64,000 nt of DNA from Phaeoceros laevis (lineage: Eukaryota > Anthocerotophyta > Anthocerotopsida > Notothyladales). The translations under genes were made by a program, and so were the position numbers. This document shows positions 30,958-41,787 of the stretch, one piece after another (position 1 is the stretch's first letter; each line of letters opens with the position of its first letter). A model generated the notes under the pieces. The model was not told the origin of the DNA. It searched no databases and saw only the letters and a list, made by a program, of their open reading frames with translations. Location of the stretch: the NCBI GenBank assembly GCA_049999765.1, contig JBNGIQ010009372.1, positions 145,722-209,721 of the forward strand, given 5' to 3'.

Positions 30958-33900
30958 ATGGCGGCCAATTCGTTGCAGCCGGGAGGTGCTGCGCTTATGT
31001 TAACCCATCCTGTGCCGTCTTTTGGGAATGGCGACCAACGGACCTTGGCACCTGACCAAGTCTTATGGGGAGAGAGCAACGCCGCGAGGGGGAGCAGCAT
31101 TGCAGCTATCTTGCCCGTGGAAGCGTCTTGGAACGGGAACAACGTCGGTACTCTGCATTCACGGAGCGCAGCACGACAGGACCTGTTGTGCGGACAGTTT
31201 TCTTTGAATCCGACTCTGTCGTGGGATAATAGGCAAGATATTATGAACTCCCGCTCTACCGACTGGAAGCAAACGGAGTCTCAGGAGGTTCTCTGCCTGA
31301 ACACCTCCGGAAAGCCTGGTCGGGTGCATGGGCACTTTGCTGCATTGGAGACGCAGCTGTCTCCATCCTCCAACTCGACCTTGCTGTATAACCCTCCGCG
31401 AATCGCAGGGTGCCAAAGTTACGAAGCCTTGAGCAGTGGGCCTGAGGAAGCAGTTTTGAACTGGAGCAGTATCAGTTCACAGGAGCTCTTGTGGCGACAG
31501 TTTTTTCTGGATCCTTCACTGTGGAGGGATAACAGGCAACATAAGAAGAGCTCTCGCACTCCTGACTTCAGACACAAGGAGACAAAAGAGGTCATTTGGC
31601 TGAAAGACTCCGACGAGCCTGCTTGGGTGGATGCACAGCTAGCTTCCTTGGATGCGCAGACTGCTTCTACGTCCAACTCCACCTCGCTTCATGATGCAGG
31701 GTACAGAAGAGACTTGACGGCTGAAACCGTGAGCAACCTGTCTGAGAAGGGGCAGCTCAGAGAAGCTGTTGACGCTCTGGACCTCCTAGTACAGGCAGAC
31801 TCTCGAGTCTCCGTTTCTCTCTTTTACAGTGTCATCAAGCGATGTGTGGCTTACAAGGATCTCGTTTTGGGCCGACGTGTTCATGATCTCATTGTCAAAA
31901 TTGGGTATGGGTCCAATACATTTCTGAGCAACCACATTCTGCGCATGTACTCGTCTCATGGCAGGTTGGAAGAGGCCATGGACGTGTTCCTCACAGTAGC
32001 CGAACCAGATGCCTTCATGTGGTCTTCCATAGTATCGGCACATGCTAAACATGGGGCAGCTGAGCAGGCCGTACAACTGTACCATCAGATGCGCAGCACA
32101 CGCGTAAAGCCCGACAGTCATGTTTTCGTGGCAGCCCTTCAAGCTTGTGCAACTGCGGCGGACTTGGAGTCCGGGAGGCAAGTCCATGCTGATGTTTTGG
32201 AGTGTGGCGTCCAGCCCAACTTGTTCGTTTTGAATTGCCTGGTGGACATGTATGCAAAGTGTGGCAAGCTGCTACTTGCCCGCACCATATTTGACAGTCT
32301 GGTTACAAGGGATGTGGTGACATGGAATGCCATGATAGCTGGGTATGCTAATCATGAGCAGACCCAAGAAGCACTTTCGCTCTATGAGCAAATGGAGGGA
32401 GAAGGTGCAGTGCTAGCTGACACCTTCACATTTGCTTGCTTGCTAAAGGCACTTGCAAGGGTTGGAGCCATACAACAAGGAAGGCAGCTCCATACCCTGA
32501 TTGTAGCGAGAGGACTGGAATCTGACACAGTAGTGGGCAACTGCCTCGTGGATATGTATGTGAAATGCGGTAGGTTGGGAGATGCACGCAGTGTGTTCGA
32601 TAGATTGCCGACAAGGGATGTGGTGACATGGACTGCCATGATAGCTGGATACGCTGAGCATGAGCAGTGTTCAGTGGCCCTTGCTCTGTATGAAATGATG
32701 GAGCAGGAAGGCATGGTCATAGCTAACACTGTAACCTTCGCTTGCCTCCTGAAGGCATGCACAAGGGCTGGAGCATTGCAGCATGGAAAGCAGCTCCATT
32801 CACAGATCTTAGAAAGAGGGCTGGGATGTGACACAGTGGTGGGCAACTGCCTTGTAGATATGTATGCCAAATGTGGTAGCTTGGAAGACGCACGCCGAGT
32901 GTTTGACAGCTTGCAAACAAAGGATGTGGTCACATGGACTGCCATGATAGCTGCTTACGCTGAGCATGAGCATGGTCAAGATGCCCTTTCTCTGTATGAG
33001 AAGATGGAACAAGATGGCGTAGTTGTGGCTGACCCTGTTACATTTGCTTGCTTGGTGAAGGCATGTGCAAGTCTGGGAGCATTACAGCAGGGGAAGCAAC
33101 TCCATTCACAGATTCTAGAGAGAGGACTTGAAGCAGATACATTTGTGGGCAACAGCTTGGTGGACATGTATGCAAAATTTGGCAGGCTTAAAGATGCCCG
33201 CAGGGTGTTCGACAGTTTGCCCACAAAGGATGTGGTAACGTGGACTATGATGATAAATGGGTTTGGTCAAAGTAATGAAGGGCACAAAGCGATACAGTGT
33301 TTTCAGGAGATGATGCGGAATGGTGTTGAGGCTAACGCGACCACTTTTACTTGCCTTCTGGTAGCCTGCAGTCATGATGGCCTTGTAGAGGAGGGTCGGC
33401 AGTTATTCACATCCATGGTGGAAGAATGTGGTATCAGACCTACTGTTGAGCATCACAATTGCATGGTTGATCTGCTTGGTCGAGCAGGCTATCTGGATGA
33501 GGCTGAGAAAATCTTGTTGTCATATGAGAACAACGATGTTGGTTTCATGTCTTTGCTAAATGCCTGCAAATGCCACGGTGATCTAGAGCGGGGAATGCGG
33601 TGTTTTGAAAGTCTTATGAGATCCGACTTTCAGAATGCAGGGGCCTACGTGCTCATGGGAAACATTTATGCAGATGCTGGTAGATGGTCAGACGTAGAGA
33701 GGATTGAAAGCTTGAGAAAGGCGGCTGGAGCTAACAAAAAAGCTGCAGTGGCAGGTATCGAGGTGGACAAGCATGTACATACGTTTGCTGTGGGTGAAGA
33801 AAGGGGGGACATTTCTGTTAAGGTACGAAGTGTAAATAGTCGGTTGAGGGAGGAAGGAAGCCATGTGCCGCACACGGAGCTGGTGCTCAAGAGAGCGTCT

Positions 33901-34140
33901 GAGGAGGAGAAGGAAGATGACCTGTGCGGTCATGCTGAGAAGCTGGCCTTGGCGTATGGGCTCGTGAACACTCCTGATGGCACACCTCTATTGATCACTA
34001 AGAACCTGCGGATGTGCGGTGACTGCCATAGTTCCACGGAGATCATGTCAAGGATTGAAAAGAGGGAGATTATTGTGAGGGATGCGCACCGTATCCACCG
34101 GTTCGTGGACGGATCCTGTCATTGTGGGGGCCGGCCGTGA
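30958..34140 (+). CDS. PLS-class pentatricopeptide repeat protein with DYW-type domain ending GRP
   Basis: One exon of 1060 residues; ATG at 30958 is preferred to the GTG just before it. Residues 1-250 are low-similarity sequence holding a duplicated module (about 70-145 and 171-246). PLS-type PPR repeats run from about 285 to 870, with near-identical triplets (VGNCLVDMYxKCGxLxDAR, DVVTWTAMIAGYAEHE, TFACLLKACxxxGALQxGKQLHSQI). E/E+-like repeats follow, then the DYW deaminase: IEVDKHVHTFAVGEE, the CGHAEKLALAYGL zinc/catalytic HxE site, NLRMCGDCH zinc site, REIIVRDAHRIHRF and the terminal CHCGGRP. DYW proteins edit specific organelle C residues to U. The tripeptide GRP in place of DYW, with HAE in place of HSE, resembles the DYW:KP variant group linked to U-to-C editing. 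An organelle-targeting N-terminus is likely but not clear. Confidence 0.92.
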   Translation: MAANSLQPGGAALMLTHPVPSFGNGDQRTLAPDQVLWGESNAARGSSIAAILPVEASWNGNNVGTLHSRSAARQDLLCGQFSLNPTLSWDNRQDIMNSRSTDWKQTESQEVLCLNTSGKPGRVHGHFAALETQLSPSSNSTLLYNPPRIAGCQSYEALSSGPEEAVLNWSSISSQELLWRQFFLDPSLWRDNRQHKKSSRTPDFRHKETKEVIWLKDSDEPAWVDAQLASLDAQTASTSNSTSLHDAGYRRDLTAETVSNLSEKGQLREAVDALDLLVQADSRVSVSLFYSVIKRCVAYKDLVLGRRVHDLIVKIGYGSNTFLSNHILRMYSSHGRLEEAMDVFLTVAEPDAFMWSSIVSAHAKHGAAEQAVQLYHQMRSTRVKPDSHVFVAALQACATAADLESGRQVHADVLECGVQPNLFVLNCLVDMYAKCGKLLLARTIFDSLVTRDVVTWNAMIAGYANHEQTQEALSLYEQMEGEGAVLADTFTFACLLKALARVGAIQQGRQLHTLIVARGLESDTVVGNCLVDMYVKCGRLGDARSVFDRLPTRDVVTWTAMIAGYAEHEQCSVALALYEMMEQEGMVIANTVTFACLLKACTRAGALQHGKQLHSQILERGLGCDTVVGNCLVDMYAKCGSLEDARRVFDSLQTKDVVTWTAMIAAYAEHEHGQDALSLYEKMEQDGVVVADPVTFACLVKACASLGALQQGKQLHSQILERGLEADTFVGNSLVDMYAKFGRLKDARRVFDSLPTKDVVTWTMMINGFGQSNEGHKAIQCFQEMMRNGVEANATTFTCLLVACSHDGLVEEGRQLFTSMVEECGIRPTVEHHNCMVDLLGRAGYLDEAEKILLSYENNDVGFMSLLNACKCHGDLERGMRCFESLMRSDFQNAGAYVLMGNIYADAGRWSDVERIESLRKAAGANKKAAVAGIEVDKHVHTFAVGEERGDISVKVRSVNSRLREEGSHVPHTELVLKRASEEEKEDDLCGHAEKLALAYGLVNTPDGTPLLITKNLRMCGDCHSSTEIMSRIEKREIIVRDAHRIHRFVDGSCHCGGRP

Positions 34141-34712
34141 CGGCGTCCTTGTCAGGCTTTCATGTCAGTACCGTAAAGCCTTCTTTCCCCACACTTGTAG
34201 GCTTCTAGCCAGGAAGCCCTCCAACTTAAATTGGCTACATAAACGAAGTTTATTAAGTAGAAGCCGTGGATATGCGGTCTCTGTTTGTGAGACGCAAGTA
34301 GCTTCCTGAAGGGCTGAGCGGCGGAGCTTCTGTGGATCGGCTCAGTTTGTGTGTTTGTGAAGATGCAAGTTAGGAATTTTATTGAATAATATCTTCTCAA
34401 GTGAAAGATGCTACTGGCGCCGTGATTCAGGTGTCGGCGCGTAGCTCGAGCTGATTTTAGCTACACGGGGGACTGGATTTCCTACCTTCCTGGCATATTT
34501 TGCGGTGAGACTGGCAAGCTTGGCAGCTGCATTAGAACGGTTGCCTGGGGAGTTTAACGTGGCGTGCATCAGCAAACAATCCGTATCACTTTATTTCCTG
34601 GCACCCGATCCTAGCCGTCCCGGTTACTCCGCTACATCGCCTTACTGCTCTATACAGATGCACTTGGCCGTGACAAAAAAATTGTTACAAATCCCCCCAG
34701 AGACGAGTGGCG
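34141..34712. other. Intergenic region between the PPR gene and PXN
   Basis: 572 bp on the same strand as both neighbours. It holds the PPR 3' region and PXN promoter and leader. No separate gene is recognised. Confidence 0.45.
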
Positions 34713-37381
34713 ATGTCGGATGCAGCTATCAACGGATTGGCAGGGGCTGGAGGTGGCATTGTTGCCCAGCTTTTGACCTACCCTCTACAGGCTGTACGTT
34801 TTTCCGTCCCAGCCTGCCCAATTTAAATTGATGATGAGCACCAGTGCAAAGTGAGGAATACCTTGTGAAACATTACTGAGCTGTGGCTCGAACCTACAGA
34901 TTTATCGGCCAAGCTGACCTTTATCCTTTCCCTTGGTTTTCTCCTTGGCAGGTCAATACTCGAGAGCAGACCGAGAGGAAGGGGAAAGCAGTTCTGATTA
35001 GAAGCGTCGCTGACATTTCATCATCAGGTGGATCTCTTCGTCCAGCGAAACTCCCACAGGGCACATTGCAGAAGTTGTGGGAGGTAACTTTGGTTGCATT
35101 TTCAGCTTGCAAAGATGGGCAGTCGATCAACCATGCACTAGACAACCTCCAGTCTGCACTTTCAAACCTTTTCTTGTGCAGGAAGGTCATGGTTTGTAGA
35201 GTGAAGCAGTTTGGGTCTATGAGGTGGTTTTTGTTGCTGTTTTCTCCTTGCTGATGACAGTGATCATATGAAGCAGGTGATCAGACACGAAGGTTGGGGA
35301 GGCTTATACAGGGGCCTTCTTCCTTCCTTGGTAGGAACTGTTGCTTCTCAGGTACAGTCGCTGCTCACACAAGTTGAACTGTCGTAAGTTTGTATTGTCA
35401 TTCCAAAGAACAGGGAGCTGTTAAACAGGACAAAGTGCCATCTCAGATAGGGCTGAGATGCGGGCCAAGCATGATGTTGGCTGCTATTGAGCAATTTGCA
35501 CTACAAAGTAGGAAAATTGATTGCTCATTAAGTGTAACAGCTGAGTTTCACACATACTTTTGGTGATATCCAGATGGATGTCTTTGATTAGACCTAACGT
35601 TGTCGTATTGCAGGCTGTCTATTACTACTTCTATCAGCTTTTCAAAAATGAAGCAGAGGCTCGTGCTCAGCGACGGAAGCGATCAGGCTCTGGTGATGGC
35701 ACTTTAGGCATGTTTGGAGCCCTTGTTGTGGCTGCAATGGCAGGGTAATGCTGATATGAGCTGAATCTGGACCGCCTTGGGATTTTGCTGCCAGCTTTTA
35801 ACTCGGTGCAATTGCAGTTGTGGTTCCTCATCCGAGTTGTGAACTGGGTATCATGGTTTGAACTCACCCACGCTTAATGTGCTTTGCAGATGCGTGAATG
35901 TGCTGTTGACAAATCCTATTTGGGTAGTTGTCACACAAATGCAGGTATGTCTGGTAATTCACGTGAGAAGTTTTCCCTTTGTTCGAGAATTTCGGCAACA
36001 AGTTTTACATCTTTAATTGAAGGAAACAATGTGCTTTTACAATCATCATGAGGAATCAGGCCTATCCACTTTCATGTTTCATATGCAGACTCACGCACAA
36101 GCCCAGAAGAAAGCAGCGGAGCTTGGTAGAGCTGCAACTTCTGATGTAGAAAAGCCTGTCCCACATGCTGCTGAGTTTCCACCACTTGTCCCCAGGGTGC
36201 ACCTCAAAGTTGGAGCTATTGATGTGGTGAGAAGACACAAGGAGCATGAGTATGTCCGTTTCGAGTAGTAGCTATGTTGTAAAGGTCAAACTGCGAGGTT
36301 TATGTGGACTTATGGTTTGCTGGTGGATTACATCAAGCTTTTTGGCGGATTTGCATTAAGGAAACTGAGGGGAAGGTGACGCACGAGTGTCATTTGTTAT
36401 TTCAAAGACTAAGGAGTTCGTGTATATCCAGGTGCATGAGCTTTACAAGGAATCTGGGGTTTTCGGGTATTGGAGGGGTGTTGTGCCGACCCTAATTATG
36501 GTGGGCGCTTGTGACCCTACAAAATTCTGTCCGATCAGATATTAATTGATACTTCAACTGAGCATCTTGTTTCTGGCTCTGGCTACAGGTGAGCAACCCT
36601 GCTATACAGTTCATGATCTATGAGACGTTATTGAAAAAGTTGACTTCAAAACGGGTGCCAAATGCACATGGTGTCAAGTATGTTGGTGCTGGTGAGGTAG
36701 GCTGTCTGTACCCATAGAGCCACTTAACATGCGAGGAGCTGATCATTTCGTATAGACTTGACGTTAAGAGGTTCACTTCACCTTGGAGCAATTTGGCAGG
36801 TCTTCCTTCTTGGAGCTCTCGCGAAGCTGGGTGCTACCGTCATAACGTACCCACTGCTTGTTATCAAGGTTTGTTAGGTGACTCTTCAAAATGCACGAAC
36901 ACAAGAAGATGCTGTTCCTCCGCTGACGGGTTCTATGCTACAATTTGCAGTCTCGGCTCCAGGCCAAGCAGTATAAGGGACCCGACACATCTTCAAACTA
37001 TACAGGTGATTGAAATTGCTGAATGAGAATGATTGGATGTTTTTGCCTAAGGGAGTTCTTACTCCATTTAAGAAAGATGATTTTAGCTTTGCCTGTTTGC
37101 TAATTTTGATCATATTTGGTAGACACCGTTCTGCGCTAATCTCACTGATATCTTGGACTGATCGAGGTGGCCATTTTTGTGTTCTCCCAGGAACTATAGA
37201 TGCCCTGGTAAAAATGATCCGGTATGAGGGCATTGCTGGTTTTTACAGAGGCATGGGCACCAAAATTGTTCAGAGTGTTGTTGCGGCAGCGGTTCTGTTT
37301 GCAATCAAAGAGGAGCTGGTAAAGTCAGCTCGTGTTATTTTGAAAAGAAAACAGAAGTTGAAGACCACCAAACTGGTTTGA
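34713..37381 (+). CDS. PXN: Peroxisomal NAD/CoA carrier PXN (mitochondrial carrier family)
   Basis: Eleven exons: 34713-34793, 34952-35083, 35277-35351, 35614-35744, 35890-35944, 36089-36226, 36432-36500, 36589-36696, 36800-36868, 36951-37005 and 37191-37381, giving 367 residues in exact frame. It starts MSDAAINGLAGAGGGIVAQL followed by the first carrier signature (TYPLQAVNTREQ), then GWGGLYRGLLPSLVGTVASQ, AVYYYFYQLFKNEAEA, a second signature TNPIWVVVTQMQT, YWRGVVPTLIMVSNPAIQFMIYETL, LGATVITYPLLVIKSRLQAKQ, and GFYRGMGTKIVQSVVAAAVLFAIKEEL. Order and wording match plant PXN (At2g39970 type), a six-helix peroxisomal membrane carrier importing NAD and CoA in exchange for AMP-type nucleotides to support beta-oxidation. 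The hydrophilic loop after the third helix is somewhat divergent. Confidence 0.94.
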
Positions 37382-37651
37382 TGAGCCATTACTTTAGACA
37401 GGTCAGCCATACAAGTAAACTTGGACACCCTCGGACAGTGACAAGTACAATCTGACCAATTCTATGCATCTCCACCACTTGCGACTTTTGGCATGGAAAA
37501 GTATTGCGAAAGTGCGCCAACCGGAATAAGCCCAACTGGCAAACTTCGAAGGTTATAACTATTTAAGCAAGAATAATAAATCTCTATCAGACGAGTAAAT
37601 TAGATGCCACCTAACATGAACCAAGTCTGACAGGTGGACAGGGAAGACCCA

Positions 37652-40600
37652 TTAGTGGTGGCTACCACTGATCACTAGTTTCTGTCTCACCATATGTTTT
37701 AGCCATGAAGCCCAGAAGGGATTGGACATCAGGGTGTTAGAGTTGCCAATTACTACCACACCCTTTCTTGCTCTTGTTAGCGCAACATTCATGCGCCGAG
37801 AGTCCACAAGAAACCCCAGCTTACCTTGCGGATTTGAACGCACGGTGGACAGCACTATTACCTGCGCTTCACAAAAAATGGGACAATTACATTGGTCCTC
37901 ATCGTCATTAGCCTTGCTTGACAAGGTTGAGTGGAATACCTCCTTCTCCCGTCCCTGGAAACCATCAACAGTTTTCACTTCCAAGCCCACGTACTTATCT
38001 TTGTTGTCGCCGTCGGCGGCCATAAGTAGATCTTGCAACAGTCTGACCTGCAGCAGCTCTGCTTCAGCATTCGATGTCATAAAATGCGCCACCTAGGGTG
38101 CACATAAATTGTCAGATCAATTATGATCACCTGAGCACTGTAAGGGGCGATCACCCCTACTCCAAGGGGCCCACCATCAATATCACCACCACTAAGCAGG
38201 AGTGCCACAGTTTTGACAACCTGTACCAGGCCCAAAACCCTGCTTGTTAGATTTACAGAGCAACTAGGCGACCTATATGCAGCATATGTCTGCTTCCGAT
38301 GGATCACCTGCAACAAGTAGAGAGGTCGACCTCAGTCAGGTCTACCTACCTGAAGTGCCTCTAGACGGTTGGACCAAGAGTTCCCCGTAAGTGTCGTTTC
38401 TTCCTTTCCATCGGGACAATCCACAAAAACGAGAGGCTGGTTTGGGTTTGGCCATTGGTACCTGACGCAGTCAAAATACAGCCACTTATTGATTAACTCG
38501 GATGAACATGACAATAAATCCACGCAAACACAAAACATATTTCCAGGGAGCATCTGCATCAACAAATTAACCCTTTAGGGGCCGGCCTCTCTGAGGGCGT
38601 TGGATTGGATAGCAACTGTCCGCCATAGAACATTATAGATGGAAGTCTGGCTATCGCAGGATGCATCCTGAAGAAAAGAAACAGCCCTTTTTGTTTGTTT
38701 TTGCACTCGACAGAAATCATGTCAATGGCCTGATGCCGAACAAATAAACATAGGATGTGGGTGGGACAAACACAGTCTCCATCCGGATATTTTATTCTGA
38801 AATGACGGAAGTACTATGGATTCAGCACGTTCACACTTGGACACCAAGAAAATCGACCTGTATTGCGTGTTTAGCAGCAAAGGCTTTAGCCCACATGCCT
38901 GCAAGCGCTCGAAGAGACTGACCGCCAATCCTGCCTGATACACGTTTATTCAAATAAGCTTGAATCACCGCCTAGTATAGAAGGCCATAAATCACACGAA
39001 AGGTCTGAACAAAATAGTCTCATCACCTTGAGAGCATCTTGGGAGACCACAGTAGGCGGCAGTTGAGCAGGATCCCCAACCAGGACCACACGATCCGCCC
39101 CACTTTTCAACAGGGGAATCAAACTGACGGGCTCAGTTGCCTGAGGTAAAGACGGAGAAGACACAGATCAGAGGAAGCTCAGGTGTCAGGGGCACGATTT
39201 AGCGAAGCACTGACCACTGTAGACCTGTGTTGCTTCATCTATGACGCAGGCATGAAATTTATAGCCATCCAACACTGGGTCACCAGCCCCGACACAGGTT
39301 GATGCAACAACTTCAGCCCTGCAAGTAAGATAAACCACGTGCTGAGGGATATGAACTAATGGGCGACTATGACCCCTGGATAGCGTATCACGCCAAAATG
39401 CACGCACATTAACATCTTAAAACTGCACCTCTTTGTGGAATGGCAAGAGAGAGAGGTGGTGAGAGTGGCAGGCACGTACTTGTCAAGGACTGCCTTGGTG
39501 GCTTCAGCTTCAAGTGCAATAGCTTTCTCCCAGGTAGATGTAGCCTCTTTTGCATTAAGTATTCGTTTCTCCTTATTGTTAATTTGCCTCGCAGTCTCTC
39601 TCTGCATAGCAGACTCTTGTCTAAGTTGACGAGCCTTCTGCATCTTCGGGTGCGCTGCTATCTGAGCCTCGATGGTTGCCTCTCGCAACTCCTCTTTTAC
39701 CTGCAATGCGCAGTCAACGCAAAGTAACTTACCAATCTGTGGTTACTCAAAGCATGTCGTGAACCCATTTCAGGCCTTTAGCCACAATGTTATGCACCTT
39801 GACAGGTTGACCAACTCGCAAAACATTGAGGCCATGCTCCAGTAGTCCTTCCACCATATTATCAACTGCGACATTACTGAACAAACATGTGACAGTCAAT
39901 TTGGATTGAATTGCACATGAAATAGTAAAGCACTTCACAGGAGCAACGAGATACCCGTAATTTTACATTCTACAGAGTAGGACAGTTAAAAGACAAAGTG
40001 TGACATGGCAGACCTGTCTGCACAAGCTAGGACCTTCCCTTGGCCACTTCGACAAAAAGCACGGATGAACTGCACAAGTGTCTTAGTTTTTCCTGATCAC
40101 AATCAGAGAGAAGTGAATGACTAACGGCCTGCACATACAGTTGACATAACTAAGTCAGATATACATACCTGTTCCAGGTGGCCCTTGCCATAGTGTTACT
40201 CGCTGAGACATACCAGCAAGCAAGGCAGCTTCTTGACTTTGATTTAGATCAGTATTTAGGTTGTTTAGCACTGTCTTCAATAGTGAGGAGAAAGCTGAGA
40301 GCTTCTTACCACGTACACAGCTACAAGGGCTAGTGGCTACAGTTAAGGCCTCCAGGGCAAGTTTATTTACTTCAGCGTGACAGTCCTCATACTGGTGACC
40401 AAGGACAGCTTGGCTGTCGACTTTCAATAGAGCTGCCTCTGAACTGAGAATCACATTCCTAATTGCCAACAACCCCTCTCCAAGTATCAGAGACTCATCC
40501 ACGGTTAATCCTCTTGTAATGCCAGGGGACAGGTTTGCCGGAATCTGTACACGGATTGATTCCACGGAGCCCTGCCGGATAGAAGTGGATGAAAACAAAT

Positions 40601-41787
40601 CAACAGCTGATACACAACGCTCAAAGGACACCCTGTTGGCGGAAAGATCTAGACGCCACCTAGGATGGACCTTTATCAACCTAGCTTGGGTGGCAGTGAC
40701 TGTCACCCGTAGAAACCTGTGCCACACTTCAATTTCAGCTTCTCGGGAATGAAAATGTTAGCTCATCCGACAGCTCTGAAATGATTCTAGCAATGATGAG
40801 TAAGAACTTGTACTAGTTCAGAGCTTACACACCTTCTTGCCCTCTCCATGACCACCCCTTCTATCACATCATCCTCCATTGGAGAGTTTTGGCTTATAGC
40901 TACAACATCACCCTGCATATCGAATCAGAAGGTGTTAGCTTCTGAGTGTTCAAGTCAATCCAGACGCGCTTAGCTCCTTGCTTGTGGTCTGCCCAACTCG
41001 GACACATGGAGGCAACACCAAGGCCCAGATCGGAGACTTTACTTGAGTGAATTGATGATGCAAAGGTAGAAAACCATCCCCACGTGCAGAGAAAAACCGC
41101 AGGATCCGCTCCCTATAACACCCACACAAACTAAGCAGCCTCAAAAACATCGTCAGATCACCAGAAGCAGCACTCCATATGCAATGACATCACGCTATCA
41201 TGTCCAGTTGCTTGCCTCTTAGAAATGGGCGGCCAGGCCAGGCAAGTAGCTTGGACAAAACATCCTTGACTGACTTTCCCCTCACCGATACAAATTCCCC
41301 GCTGAAGACACGGACAGATCAAACAGTGCCAGACCCTCGTCTTGTAGTCTTCGTTTCGGCCAGGTCTCCAAACGCTCTTTCATCACCTGCATCTCCTCAC
41401 ACTGGAGCGTAAAACAGAATTTTAGATGAACATTCTGTAGTGTGCCCTGGCAACCCTCAAACACATCTGACCATCGCCAATTTACAAGACGTGCTGAGAA
41501 ACTTTCCACACCAGCTCATCTTGCAAAGCCTGAATGAAACGGGACCGGTACGTGTTCACAGCCTGTCGCTTGAGCTCTTGCTTCTTCGCCCGCTGCCTGG
41601 TGCCAGCCTCCGGAATCGCTTCTCCTTTTTTGCAAACGGTAATTCCTTGTACCTTTGTATGTTCTCTCCATCCTCCCTTCCGCAAACTAGAGGCTCCTGA
41701 TCCACCTAATGAGCCAGGGAATACATCCCGACTTGTCTCAATAGTGGCGAGAGTCAAGCCAGCAGCGGAGAAAGCAGCCGCATTCAT
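37652..41787 (-). CDS. SF1B helicase, UPF1/SMUBP2-like, many exons
   Basis: An intron-rich gene of which I can fix the motif-bearing exons but not all junctions. The start [21 protein letters not shown] at 41787 is Ala/Ser/Thr-rich, possibly an organelle peptide. Then: [26 protein letters not shown] (41286-41401), [20 protein letters not shown] (41043-41112), [21 protein letters not shown] (from 40912), [13 protein letters not shown] and the Walker A GPPGTG (40160-40240), [22 protein letters not shown], a charged helical insert (39430-39700), [21 protein letters not shown] (motif II), [17 protein letters not shown] (III), [11 protein letters not shown] (38630-38885), [18 protein letters not shown] and VLSTVRSN (V), and [13 protein letters not shown] (VI). 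It is a 5'-3' RNA/DNA helicase of the UPF1-like family; its specific role is unknown. Motif V is interrupted by a stop-free 78-nt intron (37862-37939). Confidence 0.82.
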
